From contig NZ_BALM01000007.1 of NCBI RefSeq assembly GCF_000614975.1, forward strand, positions 62,001 to 126,000: DNA of 64,000 bases, given 5' to 3'. Under the pieces are notes generated by a model, which worked only from the letters and a program-made list of their open reading frames with translations, made no database searches and was not told the DNA's origin. Position numbers and translations under genes: made by a program. Shown here one piece after another: positions 27,774 to 36,664 of the stretch. The stretch is from Shewanella marina JCM 15074 (GTDB taxonomy: Bacteria > Pseudomonadota > Gammaproteobacteria > Enterobacterales > Shewanellaceae). Within the stretch, counting starts at the first letter, position 1; each line of letters opens with the position of its first letter.

Positions 27774-27788
27774 GTTGCCTCAACTCAA

Positions 27789-28766
27789 TTAAGCTTTTTT
27801 AGCTTTTTTGATTTTAGGCATAGTTGCTTCGCCTGATGTTGGGCTAGCAGCTTGAGTACGGTTAAACATACCTAAACGGATACGAATAAAGTGCAAAATT
27901 TCTTGTGCAATATTCACATTTAAGCAAGATTCTAAACCTTCAAATCCTGGTGAAGAGTTTGCTTCACAAATCTTGTAGTGGCCGTTATCGAATAATAGAT
28001 CGATACCAGCAACATCTAGATTAAGAATATTAGCAGTTTGTGTTGCTAACCATTCAATTTCAGGTGTAATTTCAAAAGGAGTCGCGCTGCCGCCAGCACT
28101 TACGTTAGCTTTAAAGCTATCTTCTTGACCCTTACGCTCATAACAGCCAACAACACGGCCGCCAATAGTAAATACACGTAAATCACGACCATGACTATTA
28201 GCGATAAATTCTTGCAAAATGATGTTTGCATTTTTATTTGTCGCTTCAATCAATTGCATTAAATCGTCAAACTCACGTGGCTTGTGTGATAAAAATACAC
28301 CACTACCTTGTGAGCCAGACAGTGTCTTAAGCACTACAGGGAAGCCTAAATGACGTTCAACTAAATCGATATCAACAGGGAATTTAACCAACATTGTTTT
28401 TGGCGTTGGTAAATTCTTTTCTGCTAGTAGTTGTTGTGAGAACAACTTATCTTTTACCGTTTCAATCGCGGTAGAAGAGTTTAAGCAGTAAACACCTAAA
28501 CGTTCTAAATGGCGGATGATAGCAAGAGCAAAGTAAGTCGTACCTGATCCCATACGAGGAATAATAAAATCAGGTAGCTCAACAGGCTTACCATTAAGCA
28601 AAATACTTTTGTTATCTTCACGGGTAACAGTCAAATCGAACTCGTCTGGTGCGTACACTTCAAGTTCAATGTTGTCTGCTTTAGCTGCTTCTACTAAGCG
28701 CTCGATCTCATAGAGTTCAGGCTTTAAAATAGTTGCAGTTTCTTTGTATAAAATCCAGCCACGCAT
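27789..28766 (-). CDS. rimK: RimK-type ATP-grasp ligase
   Basis: Adds glutamate residues to the C-terminus of ribosomal protein S6 in E. coli. ATP-grasp features: IETVKDKLFSQQLL, VLKTLSGSQGSGVFL (nucleotide loop), IILQEFI, GRDLRVFTIGG, VAGIDLLFD and YKICEANSSPGFEG (metal ligands). The ATG at 28766 follows a weak GAGG; a TTG three codons upstream is rejected. 325 residues; the tail ending MPKIKKAKKA is Lys-rich and beyond the family's usual end, possibly an RNA or ribosome contact. Confidence 0.93.
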   Translation of the reverse strand: MRGWILYKETATILKPELYEIERLVEAAKADNIELEVYAPDEFDLTVTREDNKSILLNGKPVELPDFIIPRMGSGTTYFALAIIRHLERLGVYCLNSSTAIETVKDKLFSQQLLAEKNLPTPKTMLVKFPVDIDLVERHLGFPVVLKTLSGSQGSGVFLSHKPREFDDLMQLIEATNKNANIILQEFIANSHGRDLRVFTIGGRVVGCYERKGQEDSFKANVSAGGSATPFEITPEIEWLATQTANILNLDVAGIDLLFDNGHYKICEANSSPGFEGLESCLNVNIAQEILHFIRIRLGMFNRTQAASPTSGEATMPKIKKAKKA

Positions 28767-29126
28767 TAATCGCAAACCTCGGTTTAAATATAGAGCTCTT
28801 CTGCTCAGGGTTATTTTACAGCATAAAAATCTGCACGCAAATTAATGAGCACGCCAAAAAGTATAGCTGCTAATTCTTAATCGGTATGGAAAGTGACAAA
28901 TAAAAAAGTAAAACTATCGCTATCTTAATACAAAGGTGATAGATTCAGTCTATATGCATGATTTAAGTTAATAAATCATTAAAAACTAATTATATTTTAT
29001 TACTTTTATTGTCGAGTTCTATCGATATTTAGGCAAATTTGAGACAGAAGATTTAAAAGCTAAGTATTCGCTAGTATGATTAACTAATAAATCAAAAAAT
29101 ATTGCCCCAATCGGTAAATTATTTTT

Positions 29127-29975
29127 ATGGATACAGATCTACTTAAAACATTTTTAGAGGTTTCGAGGACGCGCCATTTTGGTAAAGCAGCTGAAAACCT
29201 CTTTTTAACCCGCAGTGCCGTGAGTTTTCGGGTAAAGCAACTTGAAAGCTTACTTGGGGTTGAGTTATTCGAACGACAACGAAATAACATTCATCCGACA
29301 CCTTCTGGTGAACGCATGCTTACTCATGCTGAAGCGGTATTGAATGCGTGGGAGCGGGCTAAGCAAGATATTTTGCTGAGTGCAGAAAAGTCAGTACAGT
29401 TGACGATTGGTGCAGCCCCTAATATTTGGGATGCATACTTAAAACCGCATATGCAGGGGTTACATCAGCATTTAGATGGTGTCGTACTGCGTACTGAAGT
29501 GTTGCCACAAAATATTTTAGTCAAGCAACTACTTGAGCGGGTGCTGGATATTGCCATTTCATTTGAACCGCCAGCAATGGATGAGTTTACTTTAGTCCAA
29601 GTGAAAGAGGTGGAGTTACTGCTGGTCAGTGCTGCAGAAGAGGCGATAACGGATGTTGCTGAGGTGACACAATACGTTAAAGTCGATTGGGGTACCGCAT
29701 TTAATATCAAACATGCCAATAAGTATTCACAGTTACCTTTACCAGTGTTGCATACCGGGACTGCGCAAATAGGTTTAGATTTTATTATGAATAATCAGGG
29801 ATGTGCTTTTTTACCAGATTATATGGTGAAACCACTGATTGCTGATGGTTCGTTACAACTGGTAGCGGGGAGACAAAGCATTAGACGCAGCGTTTATGTC
29901 GCATATTTAGAACAAAACGATCGATTAAGTGAAATTGAAGCCGCCATTCACTTATTAAAAAAGAGCAAGCTTTAA
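29127..29975 (+). CDS. hdfR: LysR-type regulator, HdfR-like
   Basis: Transcription regulator of 282 residues. The N-terminal winged helix begins DTDLLKTFLEVSRTRHFGKAAENLFLTRSAVSFRVKQLE, very close to HdfR, which represses flhDC in E. coli. The effector domain has LLERVLDIAISFEPP and GLDFIMNNQGCAFLPDYMV. The stop codon lies in the loop of its own terminator hairpin. The role in this organism is not established. Confidence 0.9.
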   Translation: MDTDLLKTFLEVSRTRHFGKAAENLFLTRSAVSFRVKQLESLLGVELFERQRNNIHPTPSGERMLTHAEAVLNAWERAKQDILLSAEKSVQLTIGAAPNIWDAYLKPHMQGLHQHLDGVVLRTEVLPQNILVKQLLERVLDIAISFEPPAMDEFTLVQVKEVELLLVSAAEEAITDVAEVTQYVKVDWGTAFNIKHANKYSQLPLPVLHTGTAQIGLDFIMNNQGCAFLPDYMVKPLIADGSLQLVAGRQSIRRSVYVAYLEQNDRLSEIEAAIHLLKKSKL

Positions 29976-29990
29976 AGCTTGCTCTTTTTT
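29958..29990. terminator. Bidirectional terminator overlapping the hdfR stop
   Basis: AAAAGAGCAAGC-TTTAAA-GCTTGCTCTTTTTT hairpin; hdfR TAA (29973-29975) lies in the loop. It also serves dgkA from the other strand. Confidence 0.93.
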
Positions 29991-29996
29991 AGCTAA

Positions 29997-30368
29997 TTAA
30001 AGCAGCGCAGAGATGATGATTGAACCCCAAGTCACTGCGCATAGGCCTAAACTGACAAAGACCGCTGCTGAAGCGATATCTTTAGCACGGCCACTTAATT
30101 CATGACATTCAGGGCCAATACGATCAACCACTGCTTCTATGCCAGAGTTGAGCAATTCAACAATAATCACTAGTGTCGCGGTTATGATCATCAATAAACG
30201 CTCAACTAAAGATATATCAAGCAAAAAAACAATTGGTAGCGTAACGATTGCAAGTATAAGCTCTTGTCTAAATGCCGCTTCATGTAGCCAAGCTGCTTTC
30301 AATCCTTGGATGGAAAATCCAGTTGCTCGAACAATTCGCTTAAAGCCGTGGTTATTTTCAGGTTTCAT
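29997..30368 (-). CDS. dgkA: Diacylglycerol kinase
   Basis: Inner membrane enzyme that phosphorylates diacylglycerol to phosphatidic acid and recycles lipid from membrane-derived oligosaccharide synthesis. Three membrane helices; the catalytic core EAAFRQE near residue 30 and VELLNSGIEAVVDRIGPECHELSGRAKDIASAAV near 70-102 are fully conserved. 123 residues, normal length. Confidence 0.95.
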   Translation of the reverse strand: MKPENNHGFKRIVRATGFSIQGLKAAWLHEAAFRQELILAIVTLPIVFLLDISLVERLLMIITATLVIIVELLNSGIEAVVDRIGPECHELSGRAKDIASAAVFVSLGLCAVTWGSIIISALL

Positions 30369-31337
30369 AACGCCCTATATCAATAAAATGGGTTACTGCC
30401 AATGTGTGTCGTAGTATAGCATTGCTGTATTACGACAACATGTGTTAACGCAAGTTTCAGTACGCATTTATTTTTTTCAGTTAAAGTTTGAGTGTTTGGT
30501 TGGAACTTAATTGACGATTATGGATAGAGCTATTGTACAGTTATGTGATTTTGATTAGTTAAAAATAAGATTGTTGATGGCAATAAGTTAAGGTGTATCT
30601 TTTTCTGCGATACTTGTTGAGAATAGTTTATTATATAGTCAAAAACATTAATCGCATAAATATTTAAATATACTCCTAAAACGTTAATTTAGTTTTGTTA
30701 ACTTAATTTTTTATATACACGAAATATGAATGTTGATTTATTTTTGTATTATACATAGCGATATTATTTTGAATCGTTAAATATTAAAATGCTAGAAATT
30801 TTTATTTATTGTTGCAGGGACAACAGTTGAGCTTGTGATAAAAATAATTCAGTAATGGCGTAAGTTGCTCAAATGATCATCGTGAGTTTGATGATGGTTT
30901 ATTGTTCTATGGCTCATAGAATTGAGATACTGTGTTTATATCAGGATGATTAATATTAATTAATTTATGTCGCTTATTAACATTTGACCATTGCAATTAA
31001 CTTAATTGTATCAACACGTCATAATTGCAAACTTAATATAGTTAAATAAATGATTTAGTTCAAAAAATCAAAAATAATAAGTGGTTAATTATCGCTCAAA
31101 TGCCGCTGTAACACTTTGTTACATATATATTTATGTCAGAAAAGATACCAATTTAGGTATTTTGACAATATTAGTATATCTCTGACAATATAACTGCAGG
31201 CACTAAGAGATAAATGTTTTATATCTGATAACCTCAATATCTGATAAATAAATTTTTATTAAAGTTAATAAATTAGTGTCATATAAAAGAATAAAATAAA
31301 TATTATATTGAATGATTGTTAAGGTAGTAAAGATATC
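30369..31337. other. Gene-free AT-rich region upstream of the porin gene
   Basis: About 970 bases with no credible ORF. It must hold the dgkA promoter and the long control region of the porin. Two small palindromes stand out: TTCTATG-GCT-CATAGAA at 30905-30921 and GATACC-AATTTA-GGTATT near 31145-31160. I could not assign a regulator or a small RNA. Confidence 0.5.
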
Positions 31338-32354
31338 ATGAAGAAGAGCCTTGTTGCACTATCGTTATTAAGTATCACATCAACAGCTTATGCTGATGTT
31401 AATTTATATAATGCTGATGGCATTAATGTAAATTTATCTGGCACCACTGAAATTCAATTCACAAAAGGTTTTGATAAAGCAAGTAAAGCTAAAATTAACC
31501 TTGACGATGGTAGTGCATTAATCAGTACCAGCTATACTTTATCAAATGAAACTAATATTGTTTCAGGCGTTGGTTTAAAATATAACAACGATGATAAGAA
31601 AGTTGAAAATGACTATTTATATGTAGGTCTAAGTAACAAGCAATATGGTACTTTAACCGTTGGTCGTCAATATCTGGTATTTGATGATGCTGGTATTGGT
31701 ATGGATTACAATGCAGGTATTGGCTTATCTCAAAATAACGCTGATCAGCTAAATGTAGCAACTAACTACAGTAATGTTGTGAAGTATATTTATGATAATG
31801 GCACATTTTACGCTGGCTTCTCTCATAAGTTAGATGATGCTAAAGAAGGTAGTAAAAATAACTCAGTTACTGATGGTCGTATCGGGGTACGTGTTGGTGG
31901 TTTAGATACACGTGTTTACTATATTGACTCTGCCGATCAGTCTAGCCCTCGCTTTACTCACTTTAATGAACGTGCACATATCTTAAGTTTAGAGTCACAA
32001 TATTCATTTGAAAACTGGGTATTTGCGGCATCATACACGCGTGGTGAAGAAACTCATACCTCTGCAACGGCTGAACTATATTCTGCGGCAGTTTCTTATG
32101 CAATGGATAAAACTGTATTTGCATTAGGTTATAACCATGATAACTACGATATGGTTAAGTCAACGCTAGCTGATACAGATAAGCAATTCACTACTGTTGA
32201 AAACAAGACTGACTGCAATAACGTCTACTTTAACGTTACTCAAACAGTACGTAAAAACATCACTGTTTATGGTGAATTAGGCTGGTTAAACACCAATAAC
32301 TCTCCAGTTGATTATGACTTATCGTACACAGCAGGTATGGCGATTACATTCTAA
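31338..32354 (+). CDS. Outer membrane porin
   Basis: 338-residue general porin with a signal peptide ending STAYA-DVNLY. Alternating beta-strands are seen throughout, e.g. LYVGLSNKQYGTLTVGRQYLVFDD, YIYDNGTFYAGFSHKL and the closing SYTAGMAITF with C-terminal Phe required for BAM insertion. The GRQ segment corresponds to the barrel constriction loop region of gamma-proteobacterial porins. ATG preceded by TAAGGTAGTAAAGATATC. Expression is probably controlled from the long AT-rich upstream region. Confidence 0.92.
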   Translation: MKKSLVALSLLSITSTAYADVNLYNADGINVNLSGTTEIQFTKGFDKASKAKINLDDGSALISTSYTLSNETNIVSGVGLKYNNDDKKVENDYLYVGLSNKQYGTLTVGRQYLVFDDAGIGMDYNAGIGLSQNNADQLNVATNYSNVVKYIYDNGTFYAGFSHKLDDAKEGSKNNSVTDGRIGVRVGGLDTRVYYIDSADQSSPRFTHFNERAHILSLESQYSFENWVFAASYTRGEETHTSATAELYSAAVSYAMDKTVFALGYNHDNYDMVKSTLADTDKQFTTVENKTDCNNVYFNVTQTVRKNITVYGELGWLNTNNSPVDYDLSYTAGMAITF

Positions 32355-32378
32355 TAGCCAATATTAATTGAGCTGATG

Positions 32379-32406
32379 AGGTCTACTTAAGGTAGACCTT
32401 TTTTAT
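32379..32406 (+). terminator. Terminator of the porin gene
   Basis: AGGTCTAC-TTAAG-GTAGACCT hairpin followed by TTTTT. Confidence 0.92.
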
Positions 32407-32523
32407 TATTAATAATTACTATCTCGCCACAAATGCGAACAGTGTAATCGCTTTATTTTATTGTTATAAATTGCTAGTTAGGCTCAATATGACTGTATCG
32501 AAAGATGATACTTAGTTGGGTTG

Positions 32524-32604
32524 ATGATGAAATTATTTTATGAATATAGTGCGGTAACATTACTCTTGTTCTTTGGCCTGTGCGGATTGGTCATCATGCT
32601 TTAA
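32524..32604 (+). CDS. Candidate 26-residue membrane microprotein
   Basis: Short ORF MMKLFYEYSAVTLLLFFGLC..VIML: a charged head followed by a single hydrophobic helix. It sits between the porin terminator (32379-32406) and a second strong terminator (32639-32668), so it is probably on its own transcript. The ribosome binding site is weak (GTTGGGTTG). No family recognised; it could be a regulatory membrane microprotein or chance. Confidence 0.45.
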   Translation: MMKLFYEYSAVTLLLFFGLCGLVIML

Positions 32605-32638
32605 TCCTAAATAGGATTTTATCGATTAACAGTAAATT

Positions 32639-32668
32639 AATGCCTACTCAGTTGAGTAGGCATTTTTA
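32639..32668 (+). terminator. Terminator downstream of the microprotein ORF
   Basis: AATGCCTACTC-AGTT-GAGTAGGCATT perfect stem followed by TTTTA. No other gene lies between it and the porin terminator, which supports a short transcript there. Confidence 0.88.
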
Positions 32669-32742
32669 TATAAGCAGTTTATTGTTATGTTTTTTAATGA
32701 GAACTTGTTAACTTAGATTATTATCTTGCAAGAGAGGTTGAT

Positions 32743-33149
32743 ATGAGTCTGAATTTAACACAGGTTGGCGATATTGCCGTACAGCAACATCATTTGGCAA
32801 GGTGCCACTGTGGCTGTGTTGTATTTGAGCTTTATTTGCCACAAGGCTCATTGATATTAGACGCTGTGATTGTTCGATGTGCCGTCGCCGAGGAGCAATC
32901 GTTGCTTCAGTAAATTTAGACGATATAACCATCATCCAAGGGCAACAACAGTTATTGCTTTATCAATTTAATACTTATACGGCCAAGCATTATTTTTGTC
33001 ATCAATGTGGTATTTATACCCATCATCAACGTCGTTCCAATCCACATCAATATGCCTTTAATATCGGCTGTTTAGACGGTATTAATCCGCTTATAATCCC
33101 CAATGTTCCCACTTACGATGGTATTAACCATCCTACGGATTCTGATTAA
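32743..33149 (+). pseudogene. GFA-family (CENP-V/GFA) protein, frameshifted
   Basis: Zinc-binding glutathione-dependent formaldehyde-activating family protein of about 135 residues after repair. The first frame has ARCHCGCVVFELYLPQG (first Cys cluster) and the second has RRCDCSMCRRRGAIVASV and YFCHQCGIYTHHQRR (the remaining zinc ligands). A base is missing at 32844-32847: CAAGG-CTC should read Q-G-L to continue as LIDIRRCDC. AGAGAGG lies 6 bases before the ATG. Members of this family have varied, often unknown, functions. The gene is convergent with pqiC, 9 bases away. Confidence 0.85.
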
Positions 33150-33158
33150 CCTAAGCTA

Positions 33159-33731
33159 TTAGGATGATTTCAAGTTGTTGGTTATTTGTAGTGCTAATTT
33201 TGATATTAATTGGCGCATTTGTGCCACTGATTGTGAATAACCATCTGCTTGTAAAGGCATTTCGATTCTAAAAGTTTCTATATTGTGTTTCTCTTCCATC
33301 CCCGTAGCATGATAGTAGCCGACAAGAATAACTTTTGCTTGATGGGTGACATGGAAGTAGTCAATTTGAATATTTAATTGTGGCTGATTGGGTTTCAATT
33401 GATATTTATCTGTACTGATAAACTGCAATGTTTGCTGTTGAGTATTTAAGTCCGCAAGCAATGATTTTTGGGTCTCAGATTTAAGTGGCTCTGCCCACAT
33501 ATGTGCCGTTGCATAATTGAGTTTATGCTCGTCAATCTGCATGACCAAATAGGGTTGATTTAAATAACTCGCAAGCGTAACTGATAACTGTACCTTAGTA
33601 CGGTCAGCATTTACCGCTTGAGGTGTAGGCACTGATGACTGACTGTTTAATAAATAATAATGAGTGACTGTTGCCGATGAACTACAAGCCATGATGCTCA
33701 ATAATAAAAAGCCGATAACTATTATTCTCAT
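33159..33731 (-). CDS. pqiC: PqiC, lipoprotein of the Pqi lipid transport complex
   Basis: 190-residue outer-membrane lipoprotein of the ABC-transport-auxiliary family. Lipobox IMACSS (Cys16) is followed by YYLLNSQSS. Part of the PqiABC bridge that moves lipid between the inner and outer membranes. The ATG overlaps the end of pqiB by four bases (ATGA). Third gene of the operon. Confidence 0.9.
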   Translation of the reverse strand: MRIIVIGFLLLSIMACSSSATVTHYYLLNSQSSVPTPQAVNADRTKVQLSVTLASYLNQPYLVMQIDEHKLNYATAHMWAEPLKSETQKSLLADLNTQQQTLQFISTDKYQLKPNQPQLNIQIDYFHVTHQAKVILVGYYHATGMEEKHNIETFRIEMPLQADGYSQSVAQMRQLISKLALQITNNLKSS

Positions 33732-35380
33732 TGGTTAGCCTCTTCGTGCTTTTTAGGCTCAATATCCGCTGAACCTGAGTTAAAAATGAGCCCATTAGGA
33801 CGTTGCTTTAATTGCTCTAATAAGGGTTTTAATTCGTATAAAGTTTCTGACACTGTTTTCATGGTTTGTTCTAGTTGATCATAATTGGCTGAGCCTGCTG
33901 AAAAGTCTTGGCTAAGTGCGCTAAAGTCTTGCAAGCTTGTATTTAATTGGTTGGCCAGTTCTTGTTCTTCAACGCTGACCAGTATCTTGTCGAGTGAATG
34001 ACTTAATTGCTGCAAATCTTGCAAAAGCACTGTCGCATTTGAAATGGTGTCATTGGCGTTATTGGCAATGTCGGTCAGTGGTAGGTTATTTATTTTATCG
34101 ACAAACTTGCTGAGTTTTGCGGTGATTTGGGCAAATTCATCTTTAACGGTTGGTATGACTCGATAACCTTCATAATGTTCCATTTTGCTGATCGGAGGTA
34201 AGTCATAATGTTGTAATTCAACAAATAGACTTCCTGTTAATAAATTCCCCGTTTTTAGTGTTGCGCGCAGGCCATTTTTAACCCAGATCATATTTTGTTC
34301 GTTCATTAATTTAATGCCTTGCTCGTTATCTGGTAAGCCAACTCGACCTGGGTTTAAACTAATCAATACTGGGATTTGTACGGCTTCACTGTAAAGCACA
34401 TCAGGATCTGCGGTGGCGAGATTGACCGATGACACTTGGCCTATCAGTACGCCTCGATATTCTACTGGCGCGCCCACATTTAAGCCTCTAATGGTGTCAC
34501 TTACTAGTACCACATAATCCAAAGAGTGCTTATAACGGGCATTACTTGCACTTTGATAATCGCTGAAAATATCAAAGTAATCACGCTCAGTTATTTTCTC
34601 TCCAAGAGGCATACCATCTGGAATATCGAATGTGATGCCATTGGTTAGCATGGTTTCTACGTTGCCGGTTTTGACCGAAATACCCTCAGCAGTTAAATCT
34701 ACCTTAAGGCCACTAGCATCCCAGAAACGGGTGTTTGACGTGACCAGCTCATGATAAGGCGCTTTAATAAATGCATTGTAATAAACAATGCGTTCTTCAA
34801 GATTAAAATAGACATCTTCAATTTGGCCTACGGTTAATCCTTTATAAATGATGGGATCGCCTTTGGAATAAGCAAACTCTTTATCGCTATTTAAGGTGAT
34901 ATGGAGTCCAGGAGTGCCAATAGGTGTGATGGGGGGGGAGGTGAGTGCGGTAAATTCGGTGAGTTTATTTTCTGCAAAACCGGGCGCAAGCTCGATGTAG
35001 TCACCCGATATTAGGGTATCAAGTCCAGACACGCCTGAAAGTGAAATCTTAGGGGTGACAATCCAGAATTGGCTGTCCTCAACTAACATATTATCTGTAT
35101 CTTTCGCCATTCTAGCGGTGATTGTAACACCATGACCATTTTTATTTAAGGTAATCGTTTTTACCTCGCCGATATTGACATGGCGTGATTTAATTTTAGT
35201 TTTACCCGCCTCCATGCCTTCTGCTGATTCAAAATGAAGGGTGATTAATGGTCCTTGATTGCTCCATTGGTAATAGACCATCCAAGCTCCAATGAGTAAA
35301 GCAATAATTGGCACAAACCAAATGGTTGAAATCGTTTTAGTTGGTTGAATGTCTGCATCAACTTGTGGTTCAGTTTTCAT
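33728..35380 (-). CDS. pqiB: PqiB, MCE-domain periplasmic tunnel protein
   Basis: 550 residues. A short cytoplasmic N-terminus and one membrane helix (TIWFVPIIALLIGAWMVYYQW) precede three MCE domains (ITLHFESAEGMEAGKTKIK; GLHITLNSDKEFAYSKGDPIIYKGLTVGQ; LVSDTIRGLNVGAPVEYRGVLIGQV), then a helical coil (INNLPLTDIANNANDTISNATVLLQDLQQL) that forms the hollow needle in the known PqiB. ATG at 35380 follows AAGAG at 5 bases; an upstream GTG at 35386 is possible. Overlaps pqiA by about 11 bases. Confidence 0.94.
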   Translation of the reverse strand: MKTEPQVDADIQPTKTISTIWFVPIIALLIGAWMVYYQWSNQGPLITLHFESAEGMEAGKTKIKSRHVNIGEVKTITLNKNGHGVTITARMAKDTDNMLVEDSQFWIVTPKISLSGVSGLDTLISGDYIELAPGFAENKLTEFTALTSPPITPIGTPGLHITLNSDKEFAYSKGDPIIYKGLTVGQIEDVYFNLEERIVYYNAFIKAPYHELVTSNTRFWDASGLKVDLTAEGISVKTGNVETMLTNGITFDIPDGMPLGEKITERDYFDIFSDYQSASNARYKHSLDYVVLVSDTIRGLNVGAPVEYRGVLIGQVSSVNLATADPDVLYSEAVQIPVLISLNPGRVGLPDNEQGIKLMNEQNMIWVKNGLRATLKTGNLLTGSLFVELQHYDLPPISKMEHYEGYRVIPTVKDEFAQITAKLSKFVDKINNLPLTDIANNANDTISNATVLLQDLQQLSHSLDKILVSVEEQELANQLNTSLQDFSALSQDFSAGSANYDQLEQTMKTVSETLYELKPLLEQLKQRPNGLIFNSGSADIEPKKHEEANQ

Positions 35381-36539
35381 AAACACTCTTATCGTTATAG
35401 ATTAGTTTAGGTTCAAAACTCATGGCAGCTAACATGGTTACAACCACGACACCTGAGAACGCAAAGGTGGCTGAACCGGGCACAATACTCATGGTATTCC
35501 CCAGTTGTACTAAGCTCGCCAGAATAATGACGACGAAGATATCGATCATCGACCAACGCCCAACAAATTCAGCTATTCGGTACATTTTGATGCGTTGTTT
35601 ATCATATTTATTAGAACGTGTTTGGACACTGTAATTGAGCCAAATTAATACCAATATTTTGGCAATGGGTACCATGATACTGGCAACAAAAATAACCAGC
35701 GCAATAGGGTAAGATTTATGGTGCCAAAGTAGTAATACCCCCCCAATAATGGTGCTGGGATCATTTTGCCCTAGTAGACGGGTATTCATGATGGGCAATA
35801 CGTTGGCGGGGATATATAAAATGATCGATGTAATGATTAATGCCCATGTTCTTTGTATGGCGGCACTAGGATTAACTGGATGGTTTTGTTCGTGTTCAAT
35901 TTGGTTCTGGGATGTTTTGGCTAACATTTGATAAAAGTGATGTTTATCAATATGCAAAATTGCACTGGTCATTGCTATTGAAAATAGAATAAAAGCATAG
36001 AAAGAGGGGCCTAGGGTGATTTCGGCTAGAGAGATGATTTTAATTAAACTGACTAATGTACCGACTAAAAATATCTCAGCCATATTCCAAGGGATTAGTG
36101 TAAACACTAATTGTAGTAATGTATGGCCTTGCCATGGGTGACGGTTATTTTTAAAACAATATGATAAATAAATTAAGCTGAGTAATATCACTACTGGAAT
36201 AACAAAAACGGTAATAATTTCTATGATGGCAAGTACGGTAAATCCGGTGGTAATTAATATGCTAACGCTATCTAGCATACTAATGCTATTGACTAGGCCA
36301 CTGGATTGAAACGAAATAAAATTGAAGGAAACGGATGCGACTAAAAAAATTAATGCGGTAATAGATAAAGCAATTATTCGAGTAAACGCATTATTGTATT
36401 TAGTGGCTAAGGTGAAGCCACAACGGGGACAGATTGCCTTTTGATTTTCGTTAAGATCGACCAATCTAATTGGCAAATCACACTCATGGCAGATTTGGCT
36501 ACTTGATAATGGCTTTACTGTCGAGAGAGGCACTGTCAT
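35370..36539 (-). CDS. pqiA: PqiA, inner membrane protein
   Basis: 389-residue paraquat-inducible protein A with two tandem four-helix PqiA domains. The N-terminus carries the rubredoxin-like Cys pairs CHECD and CPRCG. GRWSMIDIFVVIILASLVQLG is the family motif of the second repeat; the first repeat carries a diverged counterpart (MAEIFLVGTLVSLIKI). It works with PqiB and PqiC in envelope lipid homeostasis; in E. coli the operon is SoxRS-responsive, not visible here. Confidence 0.94.
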   Translation of the reverse strand: MTVPLSTVKPLSSSQICHECDLPIRLVDLNENQKAICPRCGFTLATKYNNAFTRIIALSITALIFLVASVSFNFISFQSSGLVNSISMLDSVSILITTGFTVLAIIEIITVFVIPVVILLSLIYLSYCFKNNRHPWQGHTLLQLVFTLIPWNMAEIFLVGTLVSLIKIISLAEITLGPSFYAFILFSIAMTSAILHIDKHHFYQMLAKTSQNQIEHEQNHPVNPSAAIQRTWALIITSIILYIPANVLPIMNTRLLGQNDPSTIIGGVLLLWHHKSYPIALVIFVASIMVPIAKILVLIWLNYSVQTRSNKYDKQRIKMYRIAEFVGRWSMIDIFVVIILASLVQLGNTMSIVPGSATFAFSGVVVVTMLAAMSFEPKLIYNDKSVYEN

Positions 36540-36616
36540 CGTTTGGCGAATATTAGGTCTGCGTTAATAAATATTAGCAGTGGCATATTTTTCTTCTTAT
36601 TTATCCATTTAATGGT

Positions 36617-36659
36617 TAAGCTCGCAATTTTTTAACCTTTAGTCAACATTGCGAGCTTA
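36617..36659 (-). terminator. Long-arm hairpin after the Rieske-TPP gene
   Basis: TAAGCTCGCAAT (36617-36628) and ATTGCGAGCTTA (36648-36659) form a perfect 12-bp stem with a 19-base loop, six bases past the stop. No clear T run follows on the minus strand. Confidence 0.6.
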
Positions 36660-36664
36660 TCTAT

